A DNA stretch of 18,724 bases from Deltaproteobacteria bacterium (GTDB lineage Bacteria; Desulfobacterota; Desulfuromonadia; Desulfuromonadales; BM103): NCBI GenBank assembly GCA_019313105.1, contig JAFDBW010000098.1, forward strand, positions 1 through 18,724, given 5' to 3'. The stretch's first letter is position 1. Each line of letters starts with the position of its first letter. Shown here one piece after another: positions 6,620-15,000 of this stretch. Under the pieces are notes generated by a model, which saw only the letters and a program-made list of their open reading frames with translations, made no database searches and was not told the DNA's origin. Made by a program: the position numbers and the translations under genes.

Positions 6620-7135
6620 ATGAAATATTTTTGCGTTCTTGTAATACATATCCAGTTTCTTTTGGCGTCGAGTACCTGCTTTTCAGCAGACGAGGTATTT
6701 ATAACAAATTTTCCGGAAAAACTGATCACTCAAGATGTCAATTCAATCCCAAGTACTGCACTAAGAAAGATAGAGAATGTTGAAGTTGGGACATTCACCA
6801 GTATGGAAGTAATAGACCTGTCGCCAAAATACATGCTTGATACAGCTGGGTATACAAAAGCGAATGTCAGCTTATTTGGATTTCCCAAAGCGAAAGATTT
6901 TGCGGATTGTCAAGTCGGCTTTGTCTTACTTCCTAATGAAGAAGCCATTTGGAAAGCATGGCAAGTCGACCGAGCAATGATTTTATCTAAAGAGCTCAAG
7001 ACCAAAGTGACTGATAAAACGAAATACTTTCAGGGCCAGATAGAGATAGATATACATTTCCCAAGTTATATGGTTGGCTTTTTCAACACGTGCGCTACCA
7101 ATGTCGAAGTCAATATGTACTCTTACCTAAAATAA
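6620..7135 (+). CDS. Small exported protein of unknown function
   Basis: 171 residues, ATG 6620 with GAGG (6607-6610) 9 bases upstream. The N-terminus (MKYFCVLVIHIQFLLASSTC, then FSA) looks like a signal peptide cleaved after residue 23; there is no lipobox. The mature part is about 148 residues with two cysteines, C97 (FADCQVG) and C158 (FNTCATN), suitable for a single disulfide in the periplasm. Alternating hydrophobic and polar residues (VEVGTFTSMEVIDL, GQIEIDIHFPSYMVGFF, NVEVNMYSYL) suggest a beta-rich fold. I do not recognise the family. It is flanked by hairpin repeats on both sides and is strikingly AT-rich compared with the genes to the right, which could indicate later acquisition. 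Confidence 0.72.
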   Translation: MKYFCVLVIHIQFLLASSTCFSADEVFITNFPEKLITQDVNSIPSTALRKIENVEVGTFTSMEVIDLSPKYMLDTAGYTKANVSLFGFPKAKDFADCQVGFVLLPNEEAIWKAWQVDRAMILSKELKTKVTDKTKYFQGQIEIDIHFPSYMVGFFNTCATNVEVNMYSYLK

Positions 7136-7180
7136 ACCGGTTTCAGTTAAGGAATCGGCTTCTTATTGATAAAGGTCTCT

Positions 7181-7235
7181 GGGACGACAAAATGGTGACC
7201 ATCTGGATCAATTCCAAATAGCCAATTTCTCAAAG
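7181..7235 (+). repeat. Hairpin repeat family, copy 4
   Basis: Aligns without gaps to the copy at 8012-8066, about 41 of 55 positions identical by eye, starting GGGACGACAAAATG and ending TAGCCAATTTCTCAAAG. Its stem is partly eroded; the inner TGGA (7204-7207)/TCCA (7213-7216) remains. Its 3' end overlaps the stop codon of the stress-protein pseudogene. Confidence 0.7.
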
Positions 7236-7780
7236 ATATTGATGCAAGCCTCTTTTTGCAATGTGCGAGACAAATTCAGAGGCGTCCTCCTGATAACTCT
7301 CCGGTATGTGTACTATCCGCACTGGAGTCGTTGCGTGGTGCAAAATCTTCAGGGCGGTTGTACCAAGCATCGCACCAGCCAAAACGGAATGTCGATGAGC
7401 TCCCATGACTATCAGGTCGATGTGGTTTTTTTCTGCTTCAAGTATCGCCTGCTTTGGCGGCAACTCGGAGATTGTGATTCTTGCGACTCGTTTACGGCCC
7501 TTAGGGTCCTTAGCCGTCTCCTTTACACAGAACCACTCAAGTTGTTCAAAAATACTCTTTTCGATCTCAGCAACTGTGCCGTAAAAACCTCCTCGGCTTG
7601 CCCCTGTGACATACAGAGCTTGGCCATGTTTTGCAATGACAAGGAAAAGGGCTCGTGACTGTGTATCACATGGATATTGGCATCGTACTTCTGGGCGACG
7701 CTCAGTGCGTAACGGAAAACATAGGAGGTTTCTTTCCCCAGGCCTGTGGGATAGAGAATATTTTGAATGTTCGGAATCAT
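7230..7780 (-). pseudogene. Universal stress protein (UspA family), frameshifted
   Basis: Two minus-strand frames together make one UspA protein of about 183 residues. The first starts at ATG 7780, with AAAGGA 7 bases upstream, and reads MIPNIQNILYPTGLGKETSY followed by VFRYALSVAQKYDANIHVIH, the usual first strand and helix; it stops at 7523. The second frame carries the C-terminal half: FEQLEWFCVKETAKDP, then NHIDLIVMGAHR and MLGTTALKILHHATTPVRIV, ending at 7230. A one-base change somewhere between about 7550 and 7640 separates them; both frames are open there and several homopolymers are present. The ATP-loop motif G-2X-G-9X-G(S/T) is also imperfect (GAHR for GxxG). The span of 551 bases is one short of a multiple of three. 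It may be a true pseudogene or a sequencing error. Confidence 0.85.
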
Positions 7781-8011
7781 CAAGCTATCCTTTGCTGTAA
7801 GGCTCATCATCCCTTTTTCAGGCAGATACGAAAGTTGCCGATTGATAGCAATTATGACGCAGATTCGCAGAAAGAAAAGTCCGTTCAGCCATTCGAGAGT
7901 GATCTTCTGGACAGTGAACGTCAATAGGGAGAGGTGCGTCAGAATAGAAAGCTTGTAGCATAAGCCACAACTGCCGAGACAGAAACGGGCGTGTTATAGA
8001 TAGCCCAATTT

Positions 8012-8066
8012 AGGACGATAAAATGATGGCCACCGGGATCTACTCCGAGTGGCCATTTTCTTACAG
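8012..8066 (+). repeat. Hairpin repeat family, copy 5
   Basis: ATGGCCAC (8026-8033) pairs perfectly with GTGGCCAT (8049-8056). Inside, GGA (8036-8038) pairs with TCC (8044-8046) around loop TCTAC. The 3' flank TTTCTTACAG is T-rich, and the opposite strand also reads ATTTTAT after the stem, so either strand could terminate. Confidence 0.75.
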
Positions 8067-8298
8067 GTCAGGGGCAACTTACAGCTTTTCAAAACCCACA
8101 TTAAAATTCTTCGAAGTTGCTATTTCTGGTAAACCATAGCCCCATCCGGTTGTTCTGGATCGGGGCTTAATGATAAGTATTGCTGTAACTTATTCATGAA
8201 TTCCCTAAGGATTTTAAGCGACATGTTTCAACATCGACCTGGAATTTCAAAGAAGTCTAAAATACAATCATTTCAAAGGTGGATACCGAATCACCCAT

Positions 8299-8330
8299 AA
8301 AAAAAGGGGCCTTAAAAAAATCAAGACCCC
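8299..8330 (-). terminator. Intrinsic terminator of the two-component operon
   Basis: On the minus strand, GGGGTCTT (8330-8323) pairs with AAGGCCCC (8313-8306), one wobble, around a 9-nt loop. It is followed immediately by seven T residues (8305-8299). It lies about 150 bases beyond the kinase stop at 8477. Confidence 0.85.
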
Positions 8331-8476
8331 GGAGGCAACCTTTTGATCGGCAGGAAATTCGGAGGCTCTTACGGTAAAATCCGGCTCTCAACGAACTTCA
8401 AGCTTTATTTATGGTTGCACTCTAAAGCATGGGTCGTGAAGGGAGTGTGGAATAAATGTGAAAAAAGCGTGAAGAG

Positions 8477-9736
8477 TTATTTTTTGAATGAAACAGTGAA
8501 ACAGCATCCGTGCGGATGATTGTCACTCACACAAACCGCCCATTGCTCTTTCTGACAGATCCTCTGGACGAGGGACAGGCCTAGTCCGAGTCCCTGCTGG
8601 CTGCTTGATTTCCCACGATAAAACGGTTTGAAGATGGAATCCCTGTCGGTCTTGGGTATGCCCGGGCCCGTGTCGCAAATCGTAAACCCGGTGGGTTGTG
8701 CGACCAGGGTAATCCCCCCCTCGGCGGTATGGTGAATCGCGTTGCGTACTAGGTTGTTGATGACGGTGCGCAGCATGGGCACCGGAAACAGCTTGGCCTG
8801 CCCACCGTTTATCCCGGTTTCGTCCCTGACTGTAAACGTGATCCCCTTTGCTTCTGCCTGCTTTTGCCACACGCTCAGATTGTGGTTGATGATCTTCGAC
8901 AGGCTTGCGTTGTCCTGCTCGGTATCCTTGCCGCGAGCCAGGGTCAGAAACGCGTCGACCAGTTCCTGGATTTCATTGGCCGCCTTGCTGATCGTGTCAA
9001 TTCGCTGTCGTGAATAGCTGTCCAGTTGATCCTTCGCTATGAGCAGGTCGCAGGAACTTTTGATCACCATAAGTGGTGTGCGCAGCTCATGACTGACATC
9101 GCTGGTAAACAGGCTTTCCCGGAGCAACGACTCCTGCAGCATGCCGATGGTCCGGTCGAAGGCCTGAGCCAGTCGACCCACTTCATCGTTGGTATAATCG
9201 GTTGACAGTGGTGGCGTTTCGAGCAGGAGCTGCTCGCGATTGTGGACCTGGTGGGTTAGTCGCTGCACGGGCGCAATAATTCTCCTGACCATCATGATGC
9301 CAAGAATCAGCGAGGCGGCAACACTCAGGAAAAATCCTGCAATCACCGTCAGCTCGAGCAGGTTCTCGTGGCGTTTGACAGTGGTTTGCTCCTGCACCAG
9401 GTAGAAGGGTCTCTCCTGCTCTTTCTTGATCATGACATGGAAGGCCGTCTCTTTGTCTTCGACCTCGTAAAAACCGGGCTCAAGGTCCCGCAAATAATAC
9501 GGGAGGTCTTCCGTGCCGCTATAGAACTGGGTACCAAGACCAAGATTAGGGACTTGTCCCTGCTCGTAATCGCCCATGATGTCCGGGAACTTCCTGTTGA
9601 GTTCGGCGGTCACCAGGTCCTCCTCGACGATGTCGATCGCGGCCATGATGCCGAAACTGAAGAGACCGCTCACCACAGCGGTCAGGAGCACAAAGGAAAA
9701 GATGATTCTCTGGGTCAGGGGGGATTTAAATTCCAT
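8477..9736 (-). CDS. Membrane sensor histidine kinase
   Basis: 419 residues. The first membrane helix is about residues 10-32, followed by a periplasmic sensor of about 90 residues (33-124). The second helix is about 127-150 and leads into a HAMP linker (RRIIAPVQRLTHQV). The HisKA box TSDVSHELRTPLMVIKSS puts the phosphorylated histidine at H216. ATP-binding boxes are N (NNLVRNAIHH, 327-336), G1 (DTGPGIP, 355-361), F (FKPFYRG, 369-375) and G2 (GLGLGLSLV, 382-390). All catalytic motifs look intact. The ATG overlaps the end of the upstream regulator gene by 11 bases, so the two are co-transcribed and probably translationally coupled. The signal is unknown; the periplasmic domain is rich in acidic residues and aromatics (YYLRDLEPGFYEVED). 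Confidence 0.95.
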   Translation of the reverse strand: MEFKSPLTQRIIFSFVLLTAVVSGLFSFGIMAAIDIVEEDLVTAELNRKFPDIMGDYEQGQVPNLGLGTQFYSGTEDLPYYLRDLEPGFYEVEDKETAFHVMIKKEQERPFYLVQEQTTVKRHENLLELTVIAGFFLSVAASLILGIMMVRRIIAPVQRLTHQVHNREQLLLETPPLSTDYTNDEVGRLAQAFDRTIGMLQESLLRESLFTSDVSHELRTPLMVIKSSCDLLIAKDQLDSYSRQRIDTISKAANEIQELVDAFLTLARGKDTEQDNASLSKIINHNLSVWQKQAEAKGITFTVRDETGINGGQAKLFPVPMLRTVINNLVRNAIHHTAEGGITLVAQPTGFTICDTGPGIPKTDRDSIFKPFYRGKSSSQQGLGLGLSLVQRICQKEQWAVCVSDNHPHGCCFTVSFKK

Positions 9737-10409
9737 CGTCCGTGGTCTTCAGGCAGTAGCCGATGCCGTGCACTGTGTGCAGAAGGGGGGAGTTAAAAGG
9801 CTTGTCAATCGTCTGGCGCAGAGTGTGTATGTGGCTGCGCAGGCTATCACTGCCGGGCAGATGCTCACCCCATAAAAGTTCTTCGAGTGCCTCCCTCTTG
9901 ACCACGTGCGGACTGGCTTTCATTAGATGTTCCAACAACTTGAGACCAATCGGGCTGAGTTTCAGGTGAACTCCCCGGCGACTCACCTCAAGGCTGTTCA
10001 TGTCATAGGCCAGGTCACCGACGGTCAGCATGTTCTGCATCCCTGCCTGGCCCCGGCGCAGGACTGCCTCGACTCTGGCGTGCAGCTCCGGCAGGGAAAA
10101 CGGTTTGACGAGATAATCATCAGCTCCGGCCCGGAACCCGGTCAGCTTGTCGTCGACACTGTCCCTTGCTGTGAGCATGATGACCGGTGTGCTGATCCGC
10201 GCATCCTGGCGTAATTTCTGGCAGAGGGTGATGCCGTCCATCCCCGGCAGCATAAGGTCTAGGATGATCAGATCGAAAGGCTGGGTAATCGCGAGGTGCA
10301 GCCCTCCCAGGCCATCATAGGCGCAGTCGACCAGGTACCCTTGCAGTTCCAGGTAGTCAGCGATGTTCTGTAAAATTTCGGGTTGATCCTCTATGACCAG
10401 TATTCGCAT
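9726..10409 (-). CDS. OmpR/PhoB-type response regulator
   Basis: 227 residues. The receiver domain is complete: acidic residues E7 and D8 (MRILVIEDQ), phosphoacceptor D51 (DLIILDLMLPGMDG), T80 (VIMLTARDS) and K102 (DDYLVKPF). Residues about 128-222 form a winged helix of the OmpR type (LSPIGLKLLEHLM, SLRSHIHTLRQTID, LLHTVHGIGYCL). It precedes its kinase in the same operon with an 11-base overlap. The ATG at 10409 has an AGG-containing site about 6 bases upstream. Target genes are not evident; it is downstream of gltBD on the same strand, but a 210-bp gap with an inverted repeat separates the two units. Confidence 0.95.
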   Translation of the reverse strand: MRILVIEDQPEILQNIADYLELQGYLVDCAYDGLGGLHLAITQPFDLIILDLMLPGMDGITLCQKLRQDARISTPVIMLTARDSVDDKLTGFRAGADDYLVKPFSLPELHARVEAVLRRGQAGMQNMLTVGDLAYDMNSLEVSRRGVHLKLSPIGLKLLEHLMKASPHVVKREALEELLWGEHLPGSDSLRSHIHTLRQTIDKPFNSPLLHTVHGIGYCLKTTDDGI

Positions 10410-10457
10410 TCTGAACCTGTAGTTTGAAAAATGTCTGACCTGCCACGCGTTTGTCCG

Positions 10458-10486
10458 GTCTTACACCTGAAAAACTCAACAGTCAA
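10458..10486 (-). promoter_or_regulatory. Weak candidate promoter of the two-component operon
   Basis: On the minus strand, TTGACT (10486-10481), a 17-bp spacer, then TAAGAC (10463-10458). The -35 is good and the -10 is poor. It lies about 50 bases before the ATG at 10409. Confidence 0.3.
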
Positions 10487-10497
10487 AACATTGATGC

Positions 10498-10563
10498 AAC
10501 GCAAAGACGCCAAGAACTCAAATTAACATTAAATCCATATGAGATTCTTTGCGACTTTGCGTT
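10498..10563. repeat. Inverted repeat between glt operon and two-component operon
   Basis: The left arm 10498-10519 (begins AACGCAAAGACGC) and the right arm 10541-10563 (ends GACTTTGCGTT) are inverted copies with a few mismatches, separated by 21 AT-rich bases. The ACGCAAAG/CTTTGCGT pattern is a common intergenic motif in many bacterial genomes. It lies about 57 bases after the gltD stop and may act as a 3' processing or stop signal; no T-run follows directly. Confidence 0.7.
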
Positions 10564-10619
10564 TTGAGTGAGCAAAGCGAACGGCCGTTAGAATTCTTTC
10601 AAAGCCCTTATTGCGTGAC

Positions 10620-12098
10620 TCAGTATGCGAAAGGCTCCAGGCGCACCTCGGGCAACAGGCTTTTGTCACCGGTCAGATATTCGTCGACGCAACGGGCTAT
10701 CTCACGCCCCTCGCTGATCGCCCAGACCACCAGGCTCTGTCCCCGACGACAGTCGCCGGCAGCGAATACACCGTCGACTGAGCTCATGCGGGTTTTTGGG
10801 TCAGTCTTAATATTGGAGCGCAAATCTGTATCGCAGCCGATCTGTTTGAGCAGCTCGGTGCGTGGCCCGAGATAGCCCATGGCCAGCAGGACAAGGTCGC
10901 ATTTCCAGATCTGTTCACTCCCCGCAATCGGTTGCGGACGACCATCAACCCATTCAACCCTGACGGTTTCAAGGGCGGAGATGTTTTTGTCTCTGCCGAT
11001 GAAGCGCGTGGTCATGATCTCGTAGAAGACATCGCCGCCCATGACGCGCATCTCCTCGACCGAGGTGCTGACCCGCATGATGCGTGACCACTGCGGCCAG
11101 GGGTTGTCGAAATCGCGTTGTTCCGGGGGCTGCTCGAGGAGTTCGAAGTTGACGACTCTGGCTGCGCCTTGACGCATCGCTGTGCCGATGCAGTCCGAGC
11201 CGGTATCACCGCCGCCGATGACGATGACTTTCTTGCCTTTGGCACTGATAAGCTGCTGTTTCGGGTGCAGGGCAGCGATGTTGCTGTCCCCCCAGTTGGC
11301 GCGATTTTGCTGCGGTAAAAACTCCATCGCGAAATGAATGCCGCTCAGTTCACGTCCCTCGACCGGGAGGTCGCGCGGTTCTTCGGCTCCAGTGGCGATG
11401 ACGACCGCATCGAAGTCGGCCTTGATCTCGTCAAAAGGCACGTTTTTACCGACTTCGCAGGTATATCGGAATTTGATTCCTTCGGCCTCCAGCAAGTCGA
11501 TGCGACGCTGCACCTTTTCCTTGCGCAGTTTGTAGTGGGGAATGCCGTACATCAACAGACCACCGGCGCGGTCGGTCTTTTCGATCACTGTGACGCTATG
11601 GCCGGCGCGGTTGAGTTGTTGGGCGCAGGCCAGGCCCGCTGGTCCGCTGCCGATGATGGCGACGGTCTTGCCACTGCGATTGACTGGTGGTTGAGGTACA
11701 ATCCAGCCTTCCTCAAAGCCCTTGTCGATAATAGAGACTTCGTGCAGCTTGATTGTCACCGCCGGTTCGTTAATGCCGAGGACGCAGGATGTTTCACACG
11801 GCGCCGGACAGATCCGGCCGGTAAATTCCGGGAAGTTGTTGGTCGCGTGCAGAGCCTGCAACGCCTGCTTCCACTTGCCACGATAGACCAGGTCATTCCA
11901 TTCCGGAATCAGGTTCCCCAGCGGGCAACCGGACATGCAGAAAGGGACGCCGCAATCCATGCAGCGTGAGGCCTGGGTCTTGACCTTCTCCTCGCTGGGA
12001 TAGTTATAGTGTTCGTCATGATTCTGCAGCCGCGAGTTGACCGGTTGCAGGGTTTTGTCGCGACGACCGTGTTTTATAAATCCGCGCGGATCACCCAT
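10620..12098 (-). CDS. gltD: Glutamate synthase small (beta) subunit
   Basis: 492 residues. The N-terminal iron-sulfur region has C46MDC49, C54, C58 (VPFCMSGCPLGN) and C97, C101, C105 (ICPAPCETSC), holding the [4Fe-4S] clusters shared with the large subunit. Two dinucleotide folds follow: the FAD site AIIGSGPAGLACAQ (G150-S-G-P-A-G155) and the NADPH site VIVIGGGDTGSDCIG (about 289-303). The C-terminus has the FAD motif VDGVFAAGDCRRG. It oxidises NAD(P)H and passes electrons to GltB. The start codon lies inside the end of gltB (8-base overlap, ATGGGTGA), with the ribosome site AAGGAGA 6 bases upstream inside gltB, so the subunits are translationally coupled. Length and motifs are normal for the bacterial NADPH enzyme. 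Confidence 0.97.
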   Translation of the reverse strand: MGDPRGFIKHGRRDKTLQPVNSRLQNHDEHYNYPSEEKVKTQASRCMDCGVPFCMSGCPLGNLIPEWNDLVYRGKWKQALQALHATNNFPEFTGRICPAPCETSCVLGINEPAVTIKLHEVSIIDKGFEEGWIVPQPPVNRSGKTVAIIGSGPAGLACAQQLNRAGHSVTVIEKTDRAGGLLMYGIPHYKLRKEKVQRRIDLLEAEGIKFRYTCEVGKNVPFDEIKADFDAVVIATGAEEPRDLPVEGRELSGIHFAMEFLPQQNRANWGDSNIAALHPKQQLISAKGKKVIVIGGGDTGSDCIGTAMRQGAARVVNFELLEQPPEQRDFDNPWPQWSRIMRVSTSVEEMRVMGGDVFYEIMTTRFIGRDKNISALETVRVEWVDGRPQPIAGSEQIWKCDLVLLAMGYLGPRTELLKQIGCDTDLRSNIKTDPKTRMSSVDGVFAAGDCRRGQSLVVWAISEGREIARCVDEYLTGDKSLLPEVRLEPFAY

Positions 12099-15000
12099 GA
12101 GCGGTCTCCTTTTCCATTTCAGCCTTGGCCGCCTGTTCGGTCAGAACCCTGCGATACTCGTGGGGAAAGACCCGAACAAAGCGTTGCAGCTGTGTATCCC
12201 AGTCGGCAAGAATCTCAGCCGCGCGATGAGATGTTGTTTGTTCATAATGCGTGGAAATGATCTGTTTCAGCCAGACGGCGTCCTCGTCCTCGAGATCCAT
12301 CTGTTCGAGGTCGACCATTGACGGGTTACAGCGTCGTCGAAAGCGATTATCATCGTCCAGCACGTAGGCGAAGCCACCGGACATGCCGGCAGCGAAGTTA
12401 CGGCCGGTCCGTCCAAGACAGACCATACGGCCACCGGTCATGTATTCGCAGCCGTGATCGCCTGTCCCCTCGACCACTGCTGTGACTCCCGAGTTGCGTA
12501 CGCAGAAGCGCTCACCGGCTTTGCCGGCGAAGAACACCTCACCACCGGTGGCACCATAGAGAACGGTGTTGCCGACGATCGAGTTTTCATGCCAGGAGAA
12601 GGTTGCCTTGGGGTCAGGGCAGATACTGATCCGGCCGCCAGCCATCCCCTTGCCGACGTAGTCATTGGCTTCACCGACCAGCCGCAGGTCGATGCCCGGG
12701 GCAAGGAATGCACCGAAACTCTGTCCGGCAATGCCGGTCAGGGAAATATTGATCGTATTTTCAGGAAGTCCCTCACGACCGTGACGCATGGCAATCTGGC
12801 CCGAGAGCATGGTGCCGAAAGACCGATTCGAATTGCGAATTGGCAGTTCGATATGGACCTTTTCCTTGCGCTCGAGTGCCGGTGCGGCGAGCTTGATCAA
12901 CTGGTTGTCCAGCTGCTTTTCCAGACCGTGCTCCTGACACTGAATGCGCCGGATCGCGATGTCTTCAGAGACTTTCGGTTTGGTCAAAATTCTTGAGTAG
13001 TCGAGACCCTGGCTCTTCCAATGTTTGATCGCCGTGTCCATCTCCAGGTACTGGGTCTGGCCGATCAATTCGTCCAAGGATCGCACGCCGAGCTCAGCCA
13101 TGATCGCACGCACTTCCTCGGCAAGGAAGGTGAAGTAATTGACTACGTGCTCCGGCTTGCCAGTGAACTTGGCGCGCAGGGCTTCATCCTGGGTGGCGAC
13201 TCCGACCGGGCAAGTATTGAGGTGACATTTGCGCATCATGATGCAGCCGACGGTGATCAACGCCACCGTGGCGAAGGCATATTCTTCCGCGCCGAGCATG
13301 GCGGCGATGATGACGTCGCGGGCGGTGCGTAGCTGGCCATCGGTCTGCACGATGATGCGGCCGCGCAGATCATTGAGCACCAGGGTTTGCTGGGTTTCTG
13401 CCAGGCCGATTTCCCAAGGAATCCCGGCGTGCTTGATCGAAGATATCGGCGACGCGCCGGTGCCGCCATCATAGCCGGCGATGATGACGCGTTCAGCGTG
13501 CCCTTTGCTGACCCCCGCAGCGACGGTGCCAACGCCGATCTCGCTGACCAGTTTGACGGTGATGTCAGCCTTTGGGTTACAGTTTTTCAGGTCGAAAATC
13601 AACTGCGCAATATCTTCGATTGAATAGATATCATGGTGTGGCGGCGGGGAGATCAAAGTCACGCCGGGAACGCTGTAGCGCAATTCACCAATATAATCGC
13701 TGACCTTATGGCCAGGCAACTGGCCGCCTTCTCCGGGCTTGGCACCCTGGGCGATTTTGATCTGTAGTTCGTCGGCGTTGACCAGGTAATGAGGAGTGAC
13801 GCCGAAGCGCCCCGATGCCACTTGCTTGATGGCACTGCGGCGCGAGTCGCCGTTGGCATCCGGCGTATAGCGGCGAGGGTCTTCGCCACCTTCACCGGTG
13901 TTCGACTTGCCACCGAGACGATTCATGGCGATCGCCAGTGCTTCGTGCGCCTCCGTTGAGATCGACCCGAGACTCATGGCTCCGGTACAGAAACGTTTTA
14001 CGATGGCGCTGACCGGTTCGACTTCCTGAAGTGGGATCGCGGTCGCGCACTTCTTGAACTTGAACAACCCTCGCAACGTGCAGAGTTGTTCGCTCTGGCT
14101 GTCGACCAGGGTTGAGTAACGTTTGAAGTCCTCGCGATTGCCAGAGCGTACGGCGTGCTGCAGCAGGGCAATGACCTCTGGATTCATCAGGTGTGTCTCT
14201 CCCTCACGGCGCCATGAGTATTCAGAGCCTCGATCCAGGTCACGATTGGGGTCAATGTGCTCTGCGTATGCATGCTGGTGGCGCAATAAGCTCTCTGATG
14301 CGATCTCTTTTAAACCGGCGCCGCCGATGCGACTGGCGGTGCCCGGGAAATATTTAGCGGTGAACTCTTCATTGAGGCCGATAATTTCAAAGATCTGCGC
14401 ACTACAGTAACTTTGCAGGGTGCTGATCCCCATTTTGGAGAAGACCTTGAGCAGTCCTTTGCCGATCGCCTTGATATAGTTTTGGGTGTACTGATAGACA
14501 ATGTCTGTCTCTTCGTCGGCCTGTGTGTTGCCGTCCTGGCTTGGCAGCATGCCTTGGTTAACCATATCCTGCAGGGTCTGGAAGACGAGGTAGGGGTTAA
14601 CCGCCGTCGCTCCGTAGCCTAACAGCAGGGCAAAGTGGTGCACTTCCCGAGCCTCTCCGGTTTCAACCACCAGTGAGCACTGGCTGCGCTTGCCGACCCG
14701 GATCAGGTGATGATGAATTCCGGACAGGGCTAAAAGGGCAGGGATGGGGGCTTTTTCTGCACATACGCCGCGATCGGATAACACCAGGATTGTCCGGCTG
14801 GCATCGATGGCCGCCTCTGCTTCAACAAACAGGGCTTCCAGACGATTTTCCAAAGCATCGGGCCCCTGGTCCGCGTCGAAAAGGGTGCTCAGCGTGGTGC
14901 CGCGAAAGCCTTGGATGTCGCTGTGGCGCAACTGTTCCAACACATCATTGGTGATCACCGGGTGGTCAAGTTCGAGCATCTGGCAGTGTTCAGGACCAGG

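Larger units (their letters stand above)
7781..8476. other. Intergenic region between the stress-protein pseudogene and the kinase gene
   Basis: No gene is supported. It contains repeat copy 5 (8012-8066), an imperfect hairpin AGCCCC (8138-8143)/GGGGCT (8162-8167) whose inner ATCC/GGAT arms extend the stem, and the kinase terminator (8299-8330). Short plus-strand frames here (7606-7958) lie opposite the pseudogene and look like shadows. Confidence 0.6.

Noticed and set aside
7239..7958. Several plus-strand frames opposite the stress-protein pseudogene
   Set aside because: They show no protein family features, whereas the minus strand encodes clear UspA segments.
1066..8066. Integron attC array, suggested by repeat-gene-repeat layout
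   Set aside because: The repeats lack the paired RYYYAAC/GTTRRRY core sites, genes face both ways with their own promoters, and no integrase is present.
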